Of a DNA stretch of 64,000 nucleotides, positions 55,991-63,455 are shown piece after piece (position 1 is the first letter of the stretch; every line of letters begins with the position of its first letter). Under the pieces are notes generated by a model. The model did not search any database. It was not told the DNA's origin and was given only the letters and a program-made list of their open reading frames with translations. The position numbers and the translations under genes are program-made. The stretch is from positions 124,001-188,000 of the forward strand of contig JAIYDN010000084.1 of assembly GCA_027487485.1 (NCBI GenBank), written 5' to 3'. The stretch comes from Planctomycetaceae bacterium. Its GTDB lineage: Bacteria; Planctomycetota; Planctomycetia; Pirellulales; Pirellulaceae.

Positions 55991-57619
55991 ATGCTTACTA
56001 CTTTGCTCGGAATCTCCGTTGGAATCCTCACGATTTCCAGTGCCGTTTTTTGCGTGTTATACGTAAAAGCAGTTGGAGAGCTGAAGAAATTCTCAGGCAT
56101 TAAGGACCTAGAAACTCACTTGAACGGAATCAAAACCGAAAGTGAAGCAAAGGCCAAAGAAGTAGAACGACTCTCGGCCGAAACCTCTAAACAAAAGCAG
56201 ATCTTTCAAAAGTACGTCGAGGTCATTGGAGTCGTCAAGTCAGCCGCAGAAGCTCAACAAAAATTGATGGCGATCAAGAAAGAAATTGATGATTCCGCCA
56301 GTATTCTTTGCGTTGCTCAAAATGCCCTTGAATTGAATCAAAAGCTGATTCAAACCAAAGAACAGCTTGCGAAGTATCAGGCAGCTATCGGCCCCTTCAA
56401 ATCTGTTAAGGAAGCAATTGATAAAAAGAAGGAAATGGACGATCTGTTTGAACAATCCCAAGCACAAGCGACACAAAAATTGAAGGCCATCGAAGATGAG
56501 TGTTCGCGAATAAAAGCCGAACTCGACCTCGCTGTTGACGCAAACGAGATGCAGTCGTACGGGTTCTATAACCGCGTTTTCGATTTCGAGACGCCCCAAC
56601 GTTATGCCCAAGAGTTGGACCGCAATGCTGAAAAACAAAAGCAAATGATTAGGAATGGTTCTGCTTGTATTTGTTCCACTCAATGGTCTGTTGAAGGGAG
56701 TCTCGCTAAGGGCGAGAAGATGGCAAAAGAGCAAATAAAACTAATGCTTCGTGCTTTCAATGGCGAATGCGATGCAGCTAGTTCTAAGATAAAGCACAAC
56801 AACTTTTCAACAATAAAAACAAGGGTCGAGAAGGCGTTCGATGCCTTGAACAAGTTGGGGCAAACCAAGCAAATCGCAATATCAGGCGAGTATCTAAAGC
56901 TTCGAGTTGACGAATTGATTCTTCTGCACGAAATGTCGCTCACAAAAGAGGAAGAAAAAGAGCGTCAGAAAGAGATTCGCGAACAACTCAAGGAAGAAGA
57001 TCGAGCAATTCGTGAATTCGAAGAGGCTAAGAAAAAAGCCGAGAGAGATGAGTCGGTTAAAGAAAAAGCGTTGGAAGAAGCAAGACGTTTGCTGGCAGAT
57101 GAGCATGGCAAACACAACGAGCATCTCGAAACACTTGTGGCGAAACTTGAAAATGAACTGAAAGATGCTATCGATCGCAAAGCTAAAGCGATTGCGAGGG
57201 CTCAATTAACAAAATCAGGACATGTCTACATCTTGTCAAATGTCGGCACCATGGGCGAAGGAGTCTACAAGATTGGCATGACACGACGATTCGAGCCTCT
57301 GGAGCGAGTCAAGGAGCTCGGCGACGCTTCTGTTCCGTTTCCTTTCGATGTCCACGCGCTGATTTACTCTGAGGATGCGCCAAAACTTGAGAATGCACTT
57401 CATCGGCGTTTTGCGGACAGACGATTGAATCTCTCGAATTGCCGCAAGGAGTACTTTCGCGTATCACTTGATGAAGTTCGGGAGGCCGTAAAAGTAGTTT
57501 TCGGCGAGGTAACATTTCGAACGGACCACGAAGCATTACAGTTTCGTGAGTCAGAAGACATCCGAAAGAAAGGCCTCGCTTCACAAGTCCCTCTGAGTGA
57601 TGAGGAAGAAGAGTCCTAG
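55991..57619 (+). CDS. Membrane-anchored coiled-coil DUF4041 protein with GIY-YIG (Mug113) nuclease domain
   Basis: Protein of 542 residues. One N-terminal membrane helix (LLGISVGILTISSAVFCVLY, about 4-23) is followed by a long coiled coil (about 30-185), a DUF4041 domain (about 188-330; YGFYNRVFDFETPQRYAQEL is its signature start), a second very charged coiled coil (about 315-405), and a C-terminal T5orf172/Mug113-type GIY-YIG domain (HVYILSN...VYKIGMTRRFEPLERV, with NALHRRF further on). Such proteins occur in phages, plasmids and genomic islands; a defence or DNA-processing role is plausible. The membrane anchor is notable. The upstream partner gene is HEPN-like. Confidence 0.88.
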   Translation: MLTTLLGISVGILTISSAVFCVLYVKAVGELKKFSGIKDLETHLNGIKTESEAKAKEVERLSAETSKQKQIFQKYVEVIGVVKSAAEAQQKLMAIKKEIDDSASILCVAQNALELNQKLIQTKEQLAKYQAAIGPFKSVKEAIDKKKEMDDLFEQSQAQATQKLKAIEDECSRIKAELDLAVDANEMQSYGFYNRVFDFETPQRYAQELDRNAEKQKQMIRNGSACICSTQWSVEGSLAKGEKMAKEQIKLMLRAFNGECDAASSKIKHNNFSTIKTRVEKAFDALNKLGQTKQIAISGEYLKLRVDELILLHEMSLTKEEEKERQKEIREQLKEEDRAIREFEEAKKKAERDESVKEKALEEARRLLADEHGKHNEHLETLVAKLENELKDAIDRKAKAIARAQLTKSGHVYILSNVGTMGEGVYKIGMTRRFEPLERVKELGDASVPFPFDVHALIYSEDAPKLENALHRRFADRRLNLSNCRKEYFRVSLDEVREAVKVVFGEVTFRTDHEALQFRESEDIRKKGLASQVPLSDEEEES

Positions 57620-57680
57620 CGATAAGTGTTTCAAGCTTGGGTCTTTTTGGTTGCTAGAAGCGACCAGAACGAGATTTACG

Positions 57681-58098
57681 TTACGTACTTGATTCCCGCT
57701 CAACATGCAGCTCGATCAGTTCAAGCTGTTGCTTAATCATCTTTTTGATGCGATCCATCACCATGGACGCTTGTTCGAGTGTGTAGTGGTCACCAATCCA
57801 CAGGCAGTTTGGATGGTCGGGATTTCGATCTGGCTGATTCGAGAAGGAGGATCCTCGAGAACTCCAAGGATTAAGAACGACTTTCGAACGTTTCACATGG
57901 TTCGGACGGGCTGGCCCCGCATGTTTGGATAGCTGAAAGTCGTGTTGCTGCAACCCAGTCGATCTGCACTCAAATCGTTCTCGATCACCTTCAGCAATTT
58001 ATGGGAGTCGAATGAGACGAACCCATCGCTCTGGATAAAGGTAAAAGCATCATCGATTTCTTTTCGTGATTGCGTTTTTGAATGAACAACAGTATTTT
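57681..58098 (-). pseudogene. Probable decayed or frameshifted small gene
   Basis: Two minus-strand frames look like pieces of one protein. From 58098 down to about 57900 one frame encodes an N-terminal-like segment with EIDDAFTFIQSDGFVSFDSH and KLLKVIENDLSADRLG, but it starts right after a stop and has no start codon until a TTG well inside. The adjoining frame (57681-57953, TTG-initiated) encodes 90 residues ending in DHYTLEQASMVMDRIKKMIK and a helical tail. Neither has a good start, so a frameshifted remnant is more likely than two genes. Family not recognised. The remaining 58099-58166 shows nothing. Confidence 0.4.
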
Positions 58099-58166
58099 AG
58101 TCTGTTGATTCTCGCAATGCTCAATGGTTTAGATCTGCATTCCCTCACAATCTCGGAACAATCGAA

Positions 58167-59153
58167 ATGTCTGGCTCACAGTGGTATGTGCGCACGAAGA
58201 GTGGTGCTTCGGGGCCGTACACATCCCAACAATTGAAGGATTTTGCCACCAAGGGAAAGCTACCTCGTCAAGCAAACATTTCGAAACAACAAGACGGGCC
58301 CTGGACTGTGGCTGAAAAAGTTCGAGGGCTTTTTCCAGAAGAAGTGCTTGCAGAAGCGTTAGCTGCGGAAGTGTTGGGAGAAGTTGCAGACAGGACTGAA
58401 GTTCCTGATGAAGAAATTCGAGCATCTGATTTCATTCCTGACGTAGTGAAGAAATCGTCAATGTCGATAACGTCGGCAGTAACCAACATATCGAAATCCA
58501 TTATCGCACAGGTGAAGGAAATTGAAACCGGTTTGGCAACGCGGGCTGAATCGGCAACGGCCACCGTTAACAGTCTTTGCGCTGATGGTCAGGACCCGTC
58601 GTTCATTGAAAAGATGTCTCTTCGGCTTAAAGAACTTTGCACAAAAACAGAACAGATCCTGTACATTGCGGTTCAATCCAAACCGATTGCAAACTTCGCA
58701 CCTGATTCCGTCGTATTGACTGATCGTCGATTCATCATTTTTCGCCCCAAGTTGCTTGGTCGGATGAGCTTTGTGGACTGCCTGTGGCGGGACTGCAAGG
58801 ATGTTCACGTAGAAGAAAACATGATTGGCGCCACGCTCGCATTAACGGGGATGAATGGACATGTTGAAAAGCTAGATTACATTCCAAAAGCCCAAGCCAG
58901 AATGATCTATCGTGTGGCTCAAGAGCAAGAAGAAATTGCGTTCCACACGCGCAGAAACATGCATATGGAAGAGCTTCAAGCGTCTGCGGATAAGACGGTA
59001 ATCAACCAGGCGATTGGTACAATGCCCCAACAAACATCGGCAACGATCGATCCCGTCGCAAAACTCACTCAACTCAAACAACTTTTGGACTCCGGAATCA
59101 TCGACAAGTCTGAATTCGATACTAAGAAAGCAGAGCTGCTGAAACTAATTTAG
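58167..59153 (+). CDS. GYF_2 - PH-like - SHOCT domain protein
   Basis: Protein of 328 residues with three small domains. GYF_2 lies at about 5-57 (WYVRTKSGASGPYTSQQLKD, then PWTVAEKVRGLF). A low-complexity linker is followed by a bacterial PH-like domain at about 150-265 (EQILYIAVQSKPIANFAPDS, VVLTDRRFIIF, RDCKDVHVEENMIGATLAL). A C-terminal SHOCT motif follows (KLTQLKQLLDSGIIDKSEFD, about 296-315), which usually mediates oligomerisation. There is no signal peptide or membrane helix. Each domain recognises peptides or membranes, so this is probably a scaffolding protein. It lies in the island without an obvious partner, 13 bases after the end of an AT-rich stretch. Confidence 0.85.
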   Translation: MSGSQWYVRTKSGASGPYTSQQLKDFATKGKLPRQANISKQQDGPWTVAEKVRGLFPEEVLAEALAAEVLGEVADRTEVPDEEIRASDFIPDVVKKSSMSITSAVTNISKSIIAQVKEIETGLATRAESATATVNSLCADGQDPSFIEKMSLRLKELCTKTEQILYIAVQSKPIANFAPDSVVLTDRRFIIFRPKLLGRMSFVDCLWRDCKDVHVEENMIGATLALTGMNGHVEKLDYIPKAQARMIYRVAQEQEEIAFHTRRNMHMEELQASADKTVINQAIGTMPQQTSATIDPVAKLTQLKQLLDSGIIDKSEFDTKKAELLKLI

Positions 59154-59180
59154 ATGTTATGGCAAAACGAAGCTGGTGCA

Positions 59181-59256
59181 GTAGGCCGTAACAAGTCGCT
59201 CTGGACGCAGTTACGGCATGGCATGCTAGGTACGCCAATCTAGTTCGATGCCTATC
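59181..59256 (+). repeat. A-module repeat with tail
   Basis: GTAGGCCGTAACAAGTCGCT, then CTGGACGCAGTTACGGCATG at 59181-59220, followed by the shared tail CGCCAATCTAGTTCGATGCC. It starts 27 bp after the GYF-PH-SHOCT stop. The 59154-59560 gap holds this copy and two palindromes but no gene. Confidence 0.83.
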
Positions 59257-59368
59257 TGCCCTACTCATTCTTTCGCCGAACAATTGCAACCAAATAATTG
59301 CAACGCGAAGGCGGTCCTCGTGCCCTCTTTCGCAACAGGTTTGGTGCGATAAAACATGGTCCCCTTCA

Positions 59369-59406
59369 AGATAGCGTTCGTGGGCCAAGGCCCACGAACG
59401 CTATCT
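59369..59406. repeat. Perfect 18-bp inverted repeat, 2-nt loop
   Basis: AGATAGCGTTCGTGGGCC and GGCCCACGAACGCTATCT are exact reverse complements separated by AA. The structure could form a cruciform or act as a strong terminator for both strands. Confidence 0.9.
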
Positions 59407-59440
59407 CGATCTGGTCGATTAGGATTAGCACACCAAACCT

Positions 59441-59475
59441 CTAGCGACATTCGGGGCTAGCCCAAATGTCGCTAG
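59441..59475. repeat. Nested palindrome CTAGCGACATT...AATGTCGCTAG
   Basis: Exact 11-bp outer arms enclose GGGCTAGCCC, itself a perfect palindrome, so the 35 bp folds into a nearly continuous hairpin. It lies 34 bp after the 38-bp palindrome at 59369. Confidence 0.85.
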
Positions 59476-59560
59476 ACAGCATTCCAATGCGACGCCCCCA
59501 AGGCAAACGGTGGATGGCTCCGACCGACCGATCATTTGAGCTAAGACTTATTGTTGGCGC

Positions 59561-60019
59561 CTATTTCACAACCTTCCATCCATCAATAGGCTTCACCGTA
59601 GCACAACTTGGCCCGCCATCTTTGGCGGTTCCAGGAATTGTGGCCTGCAACAATCGCTTTGGCTTTTCCAACACCAAATCGATCATTTCCCAAGAGATTG
59701 TTTCCAGTGGAATTTTGATACGACGCTGCCAACAACTATCGAATTGACCAGCAGATTTGCCGATGTCGATGTAGATGAACCTGCCAGTTGGCGGACCTTG
59801 TGAAATTGGGCCACAAAAGTTTGGCGGACCATCAGTACGATTGCCTTTGACGTTGATTGTGCATTCGAGCGCCAGGTTGCCTGCCTTTGATCGCTGTACT
59901 GCAATGGTTTTGTACTCGTTGCCTTTGCCCACTTGAACTCCGAAATCGACGCCCGATGGTGGTTCCACTAAAACGATTCGTAGGAAAATCGCTATTTCGG
60001 GGTTTGATTGCTTTTTCAT
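59561..60019 (-). CDS. DUF5990 family protein
   Basis: Cytoplasmic protein of 152 residues matching DUF5990 along its whole length: RIVLVEPPSGVDFGVQVGKG, GPPNFCGPISQGPPTGRFIY, IDIGKSAGQFDSCWQRRIKI and the C-terminal PGTAKDGGPSCATVKPIDGW. No function is known for the family. Its ATG overlaps the TGA of the preceding isoprenylcysteine-methyltransferase-like gene (ATGA), so both are translated together. It is the last gene of the minus-strand pair. Confidence 0.85.
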   Translation of the reverse strand: MKKQSNPEIAIFLRIVLVEPPSGVDFGVQVGKGNEYKTIAVQRSKAGNLALECTINVKGNRTDGPPNFCGPISQGPPTGRFIYIDIGKSAGQFDSCWQRRIKIPLETISWEMIDLVLEKPKRLLQATIPGTAKDGGPSCATVKPIDGWKVVK

Positions 60020-60615
60020 TTCTGGGTAATCCTCGGAATGAATTGTCCAGTGCGAGCCATATAGTCGAGGTACGGTTGCCCAAATCGTTCGATGAGTGCC
60101 TGTTCTTCTTTTGGCGTTCGAATGGCAAGCATCGAAAGTATTACGACCGACAGAATTCCGATTAGCCAGTTGGCTGTCAGGATCGTAACGGAAGCCATCA
60201 CAACGGCAGTCGTGAAATAGAATGGGTGTCGAACGAAGCGATATGGACCATCGGTAACAAGTGTTGCATTGTTACGAATCACTACGGTGTCCGTTAAATT
60301 CTTTCCGAGGCTGCTCAACGTCCAGTACATCAATAGGGAACCCAGTAGACCCGTAATTACTCCAATCCATCTAACCCAAATTGGAACAGGAAGCATGGCC
60401 CATTGAATCGATGCAGGAGCAATCAGATAGGTGATGGTAACGACAAACAGGACAAGACCAGACAATCGAAGGACTAAGGCGAACAAGAATCCCTCGTCCT
60501 TTCGAGAAATCTTTTCGCCAGATTGGGCGGCTTTGAAACGATGAAACCCAGTGACAGAGATTGTCAACAAAATGATGACTCCCAGTGCTGCGCGAAAGTA
60601 TGTTTCTGATGCCAT
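60016..60615 (-). CDS. Isoprenylcysteine carboxyl methyltransferase-like membrane protein
   Basis: Polytopic protein of 199 residues with about five hydrophobic helices. The conserved ICMT C-terminal signature is present: VTDGPYRFVRHPFYFT, then EEQALIERFGQPYLDYMART. The family includes protein and phospholipid methyltransferases that use SAM; the bacterial substrate is unknown. The ATG at 60615 is chosen, since the frame upstream (to 60693) lacks family similarity. Coupled by ATGA overlap to the DUF5990 gene. Confidence 0.85.
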   Translation of the reverse strand: MASETYFRAALGVIILLTISVTGFHRFKAAQSGEKISRKDEGFLFALVLRLSGLVLFVVTITYLIAPASIQWAMLPVPIWVRWIGVITGLLGSLLMYWTLSSLGKNLTDTVVIRNNATLVTDGPYRFVRHPFYFTTAVVMASVTILTANWLIGILSVVILSMLAIRTPKEEQALIERFGQPYLDYMARTGQFIPRITQK

Positions 60616-60784
60616 TGAACGATCCCAAAATCCATCCCGAATTGATATGGCTGCGATTCTACTCGATCTCTCAAGTGTTAGGAGAAACGTCATGTCGAAG
60701 GCACAGGGGCAAACATCAATGTCTCAAAATCTCAGACTTAGAAGAATATTGGCATTGCGATGGGCGTAAAATCGCGGCCATTCA

Positions 60785-61252
60785 CTACCCACCAATCTTC
60801 CCTTCGAGAAACCGAGCCAGATTCTCTGCATCGTCTGTACCGATACGCAGCGTGCAGCCATTACGAAAATGCACGACGACACAATCTCGGCCCCATATGT
60901 TCCAGACCCAGCCGCCACGAATACTCATGTGAATCCCCAAGCCGTCCAGTAGCAACGTCTGACCGACTTCGACCTTTACGATGTCGGAATACTTCACGGT
61001 CATGCGGAACAATAGAATGGGGCCGAAGCGGACTGATAGCACCTCGCCCTGGTCCTCGACCGTCAAGTGATGAAACGAAGCGGCAACCACGAGCATCAAC
61101 AGGCCGATGGGCGGAAACACCCAAGGAATCGGTGGTGCATCTTGGACGACCCAACCGAGCGCAACAAATACGGCGGCGAGTGCGTAGACAAGCAAGCAGA
61201 GCGGGGCCTTTTGAGTGTGGGAGTAACCTGAAGTGTTTGTGTCGGTCGTCAT
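60785..61252 (-). CDS. Two-helix membrane protein with PH-like domain
   Basis: Hypothetical protein of 155 residues. Two adjacent hydrophobic helices (LVYALAAVFVALGWVV and PWVFPPIGLLMLVVAAS) at about 20-60 are followed by a beta-rich domain resembling bacterial PH folds (LSVRFGPILLFRMTVKYSDI, then VVVHFRNGCTLRIGTDDAEN). It is likely an inner-membrane protein with a cytosolic PH-like domain. The start codon overlaps the stop of a truncated gene remnant (61249-61353), which implies it once belonged to an operon. Confidence 0.75.
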   Translation of the reverse strand: MTTDTNTSGYSHTQKAPLCLLVYALAAVFVALGWVVQDAPPIPWVFPPIGLLMLVVAASFHHLTVEDQGEVLSVRFGPILLFRMTVKYSDIVKVEVGQTLLLDGLGIHMSIRGGWVWNIWGRDCVVVHFRNGCTLRIGTDDAENLARFLEGKIGG

Positions 61253-61353
61253 GATTTCGACTTCTTTCGGCTCTCAGCCTTCTTCGCCACGAACTCCGAA
61301 TCGTCGCCATTGTGGAAGAAGATCGTGCCGTGAAGTTCTTCGTCCTCTACGAT
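61249..61353 (-). pseudogene. 3' remnant of a truncated gene
   Basis: The last 34 codons of an open frame remain: IVEDEELHGTIFFHNGDDSE, then FVAKKAESRKKSKS and TGA, which overlaps the ATG of the next gene. There is no start codon, and an in-frame TAG lies at the exact junction with the repeat B module (from 61354). The upstream part of the gene was lost or replaced by the repeat. Identity not recognised. Confidence 0.55.
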
Positions 61354-61506
61354 GTGCTACCCGCTTAACATCTGGAAAAGCAGAGTCGCAGAGAACACAG
61401 AGATGAAAACGCCCACAGACTCCTTCCCTCTTCTGTGATCTCCGTGGCTCTGTGTTTCAATGAAATACTTCGCGCCAGTTGAGCTCGGGTTTCTTTTTTC
61501 CTGTGA
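61354..61506. repeat. B and C modules of the composite repeat
   Basis: Starts GTGCTACCCGCTTAACATCT, shared with the copy at 62198 (GTGCTATCCACTTAACATCT), then GGAAAAGCAGAGTCGCAGAG, the inverse arm CTCCGTGGCTCTGTGTTTC, and C (AATGAAATACTTCGCGCCAG). It directly follows the truncated gene. The 61253-61557 gap contains only the remnant and this repeat. Confidence 0.82.
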
Positions 61507-61557
61507 TTTGGTTGGCTGAGGAACGCTAAATGAGTGGCACCTTCCTGGTGTCCCATG

Positions 61558-61995
61558 TTATGGGGCTTTTTTCTTGGATGCTTCTAGTAGTCGCTCCGAC
61601 TCCAATAGCTGGGCTTGCAGCTTGAGAGTGTTCTCCTCCAGCAACTTGGTCTGTACCGTGAGCAACTCAAACTGCTCTTGCATGCGGCTCGTCGGTGTGC
61701 CAGTCCCTGTGCATGATGAGTCAAACTTGCTTGGAGCTTTCCTCAACTCTTTCAGTTTCTGTATGGCCTCGTCAAACTTCCGCAGACTATCCAAAACTTC
61801 TCTTTTGGTTTCCTCATCAAGCCTCTCAATGGAAACCTGGGAGTTCATTGCTTCACGAATGCTCTCCAGACTTCCGACAATACTTGGGCGAGAACACCCA
61901 ACCAACCTACTAGCGGTCTGGGTCACATGTGTACTGGCCTGAGCCTGTAACGATGGGTCCAAGCTAGCAAATGTAAGTAGCAGTGAAAGTAGCAT
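61558..61995 (-). CDS. Exported coiled-coil protein of unknown function
   Basis: Hypothetical protein of 145 residues. A signal peptide (LLSLLLTFASLDPSLQAQA, about 2-20) is followed by a helical hydrophilic body with predicted coiled coils at about 65-90 and 105-140 (LLTVQTKLLEENTLKLQAQL). Two Cys residues (GCSRPS, SSCTGTG) might form a disulfide. It lies between repeat copies and no partner is apparent. Function unknown; reading frame credible because of the signal peptide and helix pattern. Confidence 0.6.
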   Translation of the reverse strand: MLLSLLLTFASLDPSLQAQASTHVTQTASRLVGCSRPSIVGSLESIREAMNSQVSIERLDEETKREVLDSLRKFDEAIQKLKELRKAPSKFDSSCTGTGTPTSRMQEQFELLTVQTKLLEENTLKLQAQLLESERLLEASKKKAP

Positions 61996-62130
61996 CCCTT
62001 GCCCCTTTTTTGGACTTCAAAATTGTTCTCGAACCTAACGATAACCGATGGTTTTGTTTGCGGTCAATCATATTTTGAAGTTGATGGTAGCCTCGCGCCA
62101 ACGAAGTCCCTTACGACAGTTCCAAAGGAG

Positions 62131-62341
62131 TAGGCCGCAACAAGTCGCTTTGGACGCAGTTACGGCATGTTAGGCCAATCTAGTTCCATACTCGCCTGTG
62201 CTATCCACTTAACATCTGGAAACGCAGAGTCGCAGAGGACGCAGAGATAAAACACCCAAAGACTCCTGCCTTCCTCTGTGGTCTCTGTGTTTCAATGAAA
62301 TACTTCGCACGAGTCGATCTCGGGATCCTTTTTTCCGATGA
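62131..62341 (+). repeat. Composite A-B-C repeat, most complete copy
   Basis: A (TAGGCCGCAACAAGTCGCTT, TGGACGCAGTTACGGCATG), the tail GGCCAATCTAGTTCC, B (GGAAACGCAGAGTCGCAGAG, GTGGTCTCTGTGTTTC) and C (GAAATACTTCGCACGAGTCG, T-rich end) occur in order in about 210 bp. The 61996-62488 gap holds this element and nothing else recognisable. Confidence 0.85.
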
Positions 62342-62488
62342 TTGGGCTGTAACGGGAAACGCTTGGTGAGAGTTTGGAATAACTCCTAGACATTCCTCGC
62401 AGCCAACGGAACGCATATAATGAAGCGTGAACAACGCAGCATCCTTAAGTCAAGCTTCCGCTACTGATCCAAAAACCGAGCCCTAACG

Positions 62489-63004
62489 ATGACTCCTATT
62501 TCCATCGCTTCATCAATGGTCGCTTTCATGGTGACTTTAACTTGCTTCGCCGACGAGCCATTCAAGATCACCACCAAACGGTCTGATGATCGTGTAGATG
62601 TGAAGTCCCAAGATAGCCAAGCATTATTCGTGATTCGCAGTCCCCTTGGCATCAGCAATGCGACCATCGAACGAACCGCAGATCAGTGGCCGGACAAGGT
62701 ATTGATCCAATTGCGATTGAAAGGACTGGAGAGCTTAAAGCTATCAAGCGGCAATACAAGGCTAGACGCGTCTGTATTGAGTCACGATGGCAATGTTCGA
62801 CTTTGGAAAGACGGCAAAGAAGATTCACCGCTGGACTCAAAGAGTCCATATTGGATGGAGATCAAAATTCTGGATACCGATGGCAAGCCAATCCAGGCCA
62901 TTCCGCTCAAGGATGGTACGTTTGAGATGCAGTTACCCAAGAAGTTCTTCGAGGACAATCCAAAGTCGCTCAAAGTGGAGTGGGTGGATTTTTATCGGAA
63001 TTGA
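62489..63004 (+). CDS. Exported hypothetical protein
   Basis: Protein of 171 residues. A signal peptide (ISIASSMVAFMVTLTCFA, about 4-21) is followed by an entirely beta-rich body with repeated short strands (ALFVIRSPLGISNATIERT, KVLIQLRLKGLESLKL) and the conserved-looking end FFEDNPKSLKVEWVDFYRN. Similar secreted proteins occur in planctomycetes, but no named family or function was recognised. It ends 4 bp from a convergent membrane-protein gene. Confidence 0.75.
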   Translation: MTPISIASSMVAFMVTLTCFADEPFKITTKRSDDRVDVKSQDSQALFVIRSPLGISNATIERTADQWPDKVLIQLRLKGLESLKLSSGNTRLDASVLSHDGNVRLWKDGKEDSPLDSKSPYWMEIKILDTDGKPIQAIPLKDGTFEMQLPKKFFEDNPKSLKVEWVDFYRN

Positions 63005-63008
63005 GCAA

Positions 63009-63413
63009 TCATCCAGTTTCGAACAACTGTCCCCACGGAATGACCCAGGGGTAGCTGACTACGATTAACAGAAACGTCAAAGCGATTCCCCAGGGAATTT
63101 CGTTGCTACGTTGCTTGAGGATACGGGGCATTGCATACACCATCAGCCAAAGCGTTTTGTAGATCACTTGAATCAGCAGCAACGCCGACATTGTTATCGG
63201 AAAGAACAGACCCAATACCGAACCGATAAGAATCGCAGTCCACAATGATCCGAGAATCGTTCGGAACCCTTCGCTCTCAGGGAACTTGCCCTGGCAAGCT
63301 AACTGCCCTCCCTTTTCGCCGCCAAGCAGCGTTAGAAGTCCAATTGGGATTAGTACGAAGATGTTGAAAATGTAGGGTACATGCAGTGGAGTCATTTCGA
63401 TACCTCTTTTCAT
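63009..63413 (-). CDS. Four-helix membrane protein, unknown function
   Basis: Protein of 134 residues with about four hydrophobic segments (IFNIFVLIPIGLLTLLG, TAILIGSVLGLFFPITM, LLLIQVIYKTLWLMVY, GIALTFLLIVVSYPWVI). No family recognised. An alternative start lies six codons downstream (63395). It lies 42 bp downstream of another membrane-protein gene on the same strand, so they may form an operon. Confidence 0.72.
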   Translation of the reverse strand: MKRGIEMTPLHVPYIFNIFVLIPIGLLTLLGGEKGGQLACQGKFPESEGFRTILGSLWTAILIGSVLGLFFPITMSALLLIQVIYKTLWLMVYAMPRILKQRSNEIPWGIALTFLLIVVSYPWVIPWGQLFETG

Positions 63414-63455
63414 GACGGATTTGGAAAGTGCCTTCGAATAACGTTTTCGATCAAA

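Noticed and set aside
59265-59450. Minus-strand frame of 61 codons across the palindrome
   Set aside because: It reads through the perfect inverted repeat and resembles no protein.
54441-62341. Integron attC array
   Set aside because: The palindromes lack the GTTRRRY core, no integron integrase is present, and the copies are not spaced one per gene cassette.
54441-62341. CRISPR array
   Set aside because: Repeats are irregularly spaced, too modular and far apart, and no cas gene is present.
62201-62434. Minus-strand frame of 77 codons, and a similar one at 61365-61556
   Set aside because: Both are translations of the B/C repeat modules.
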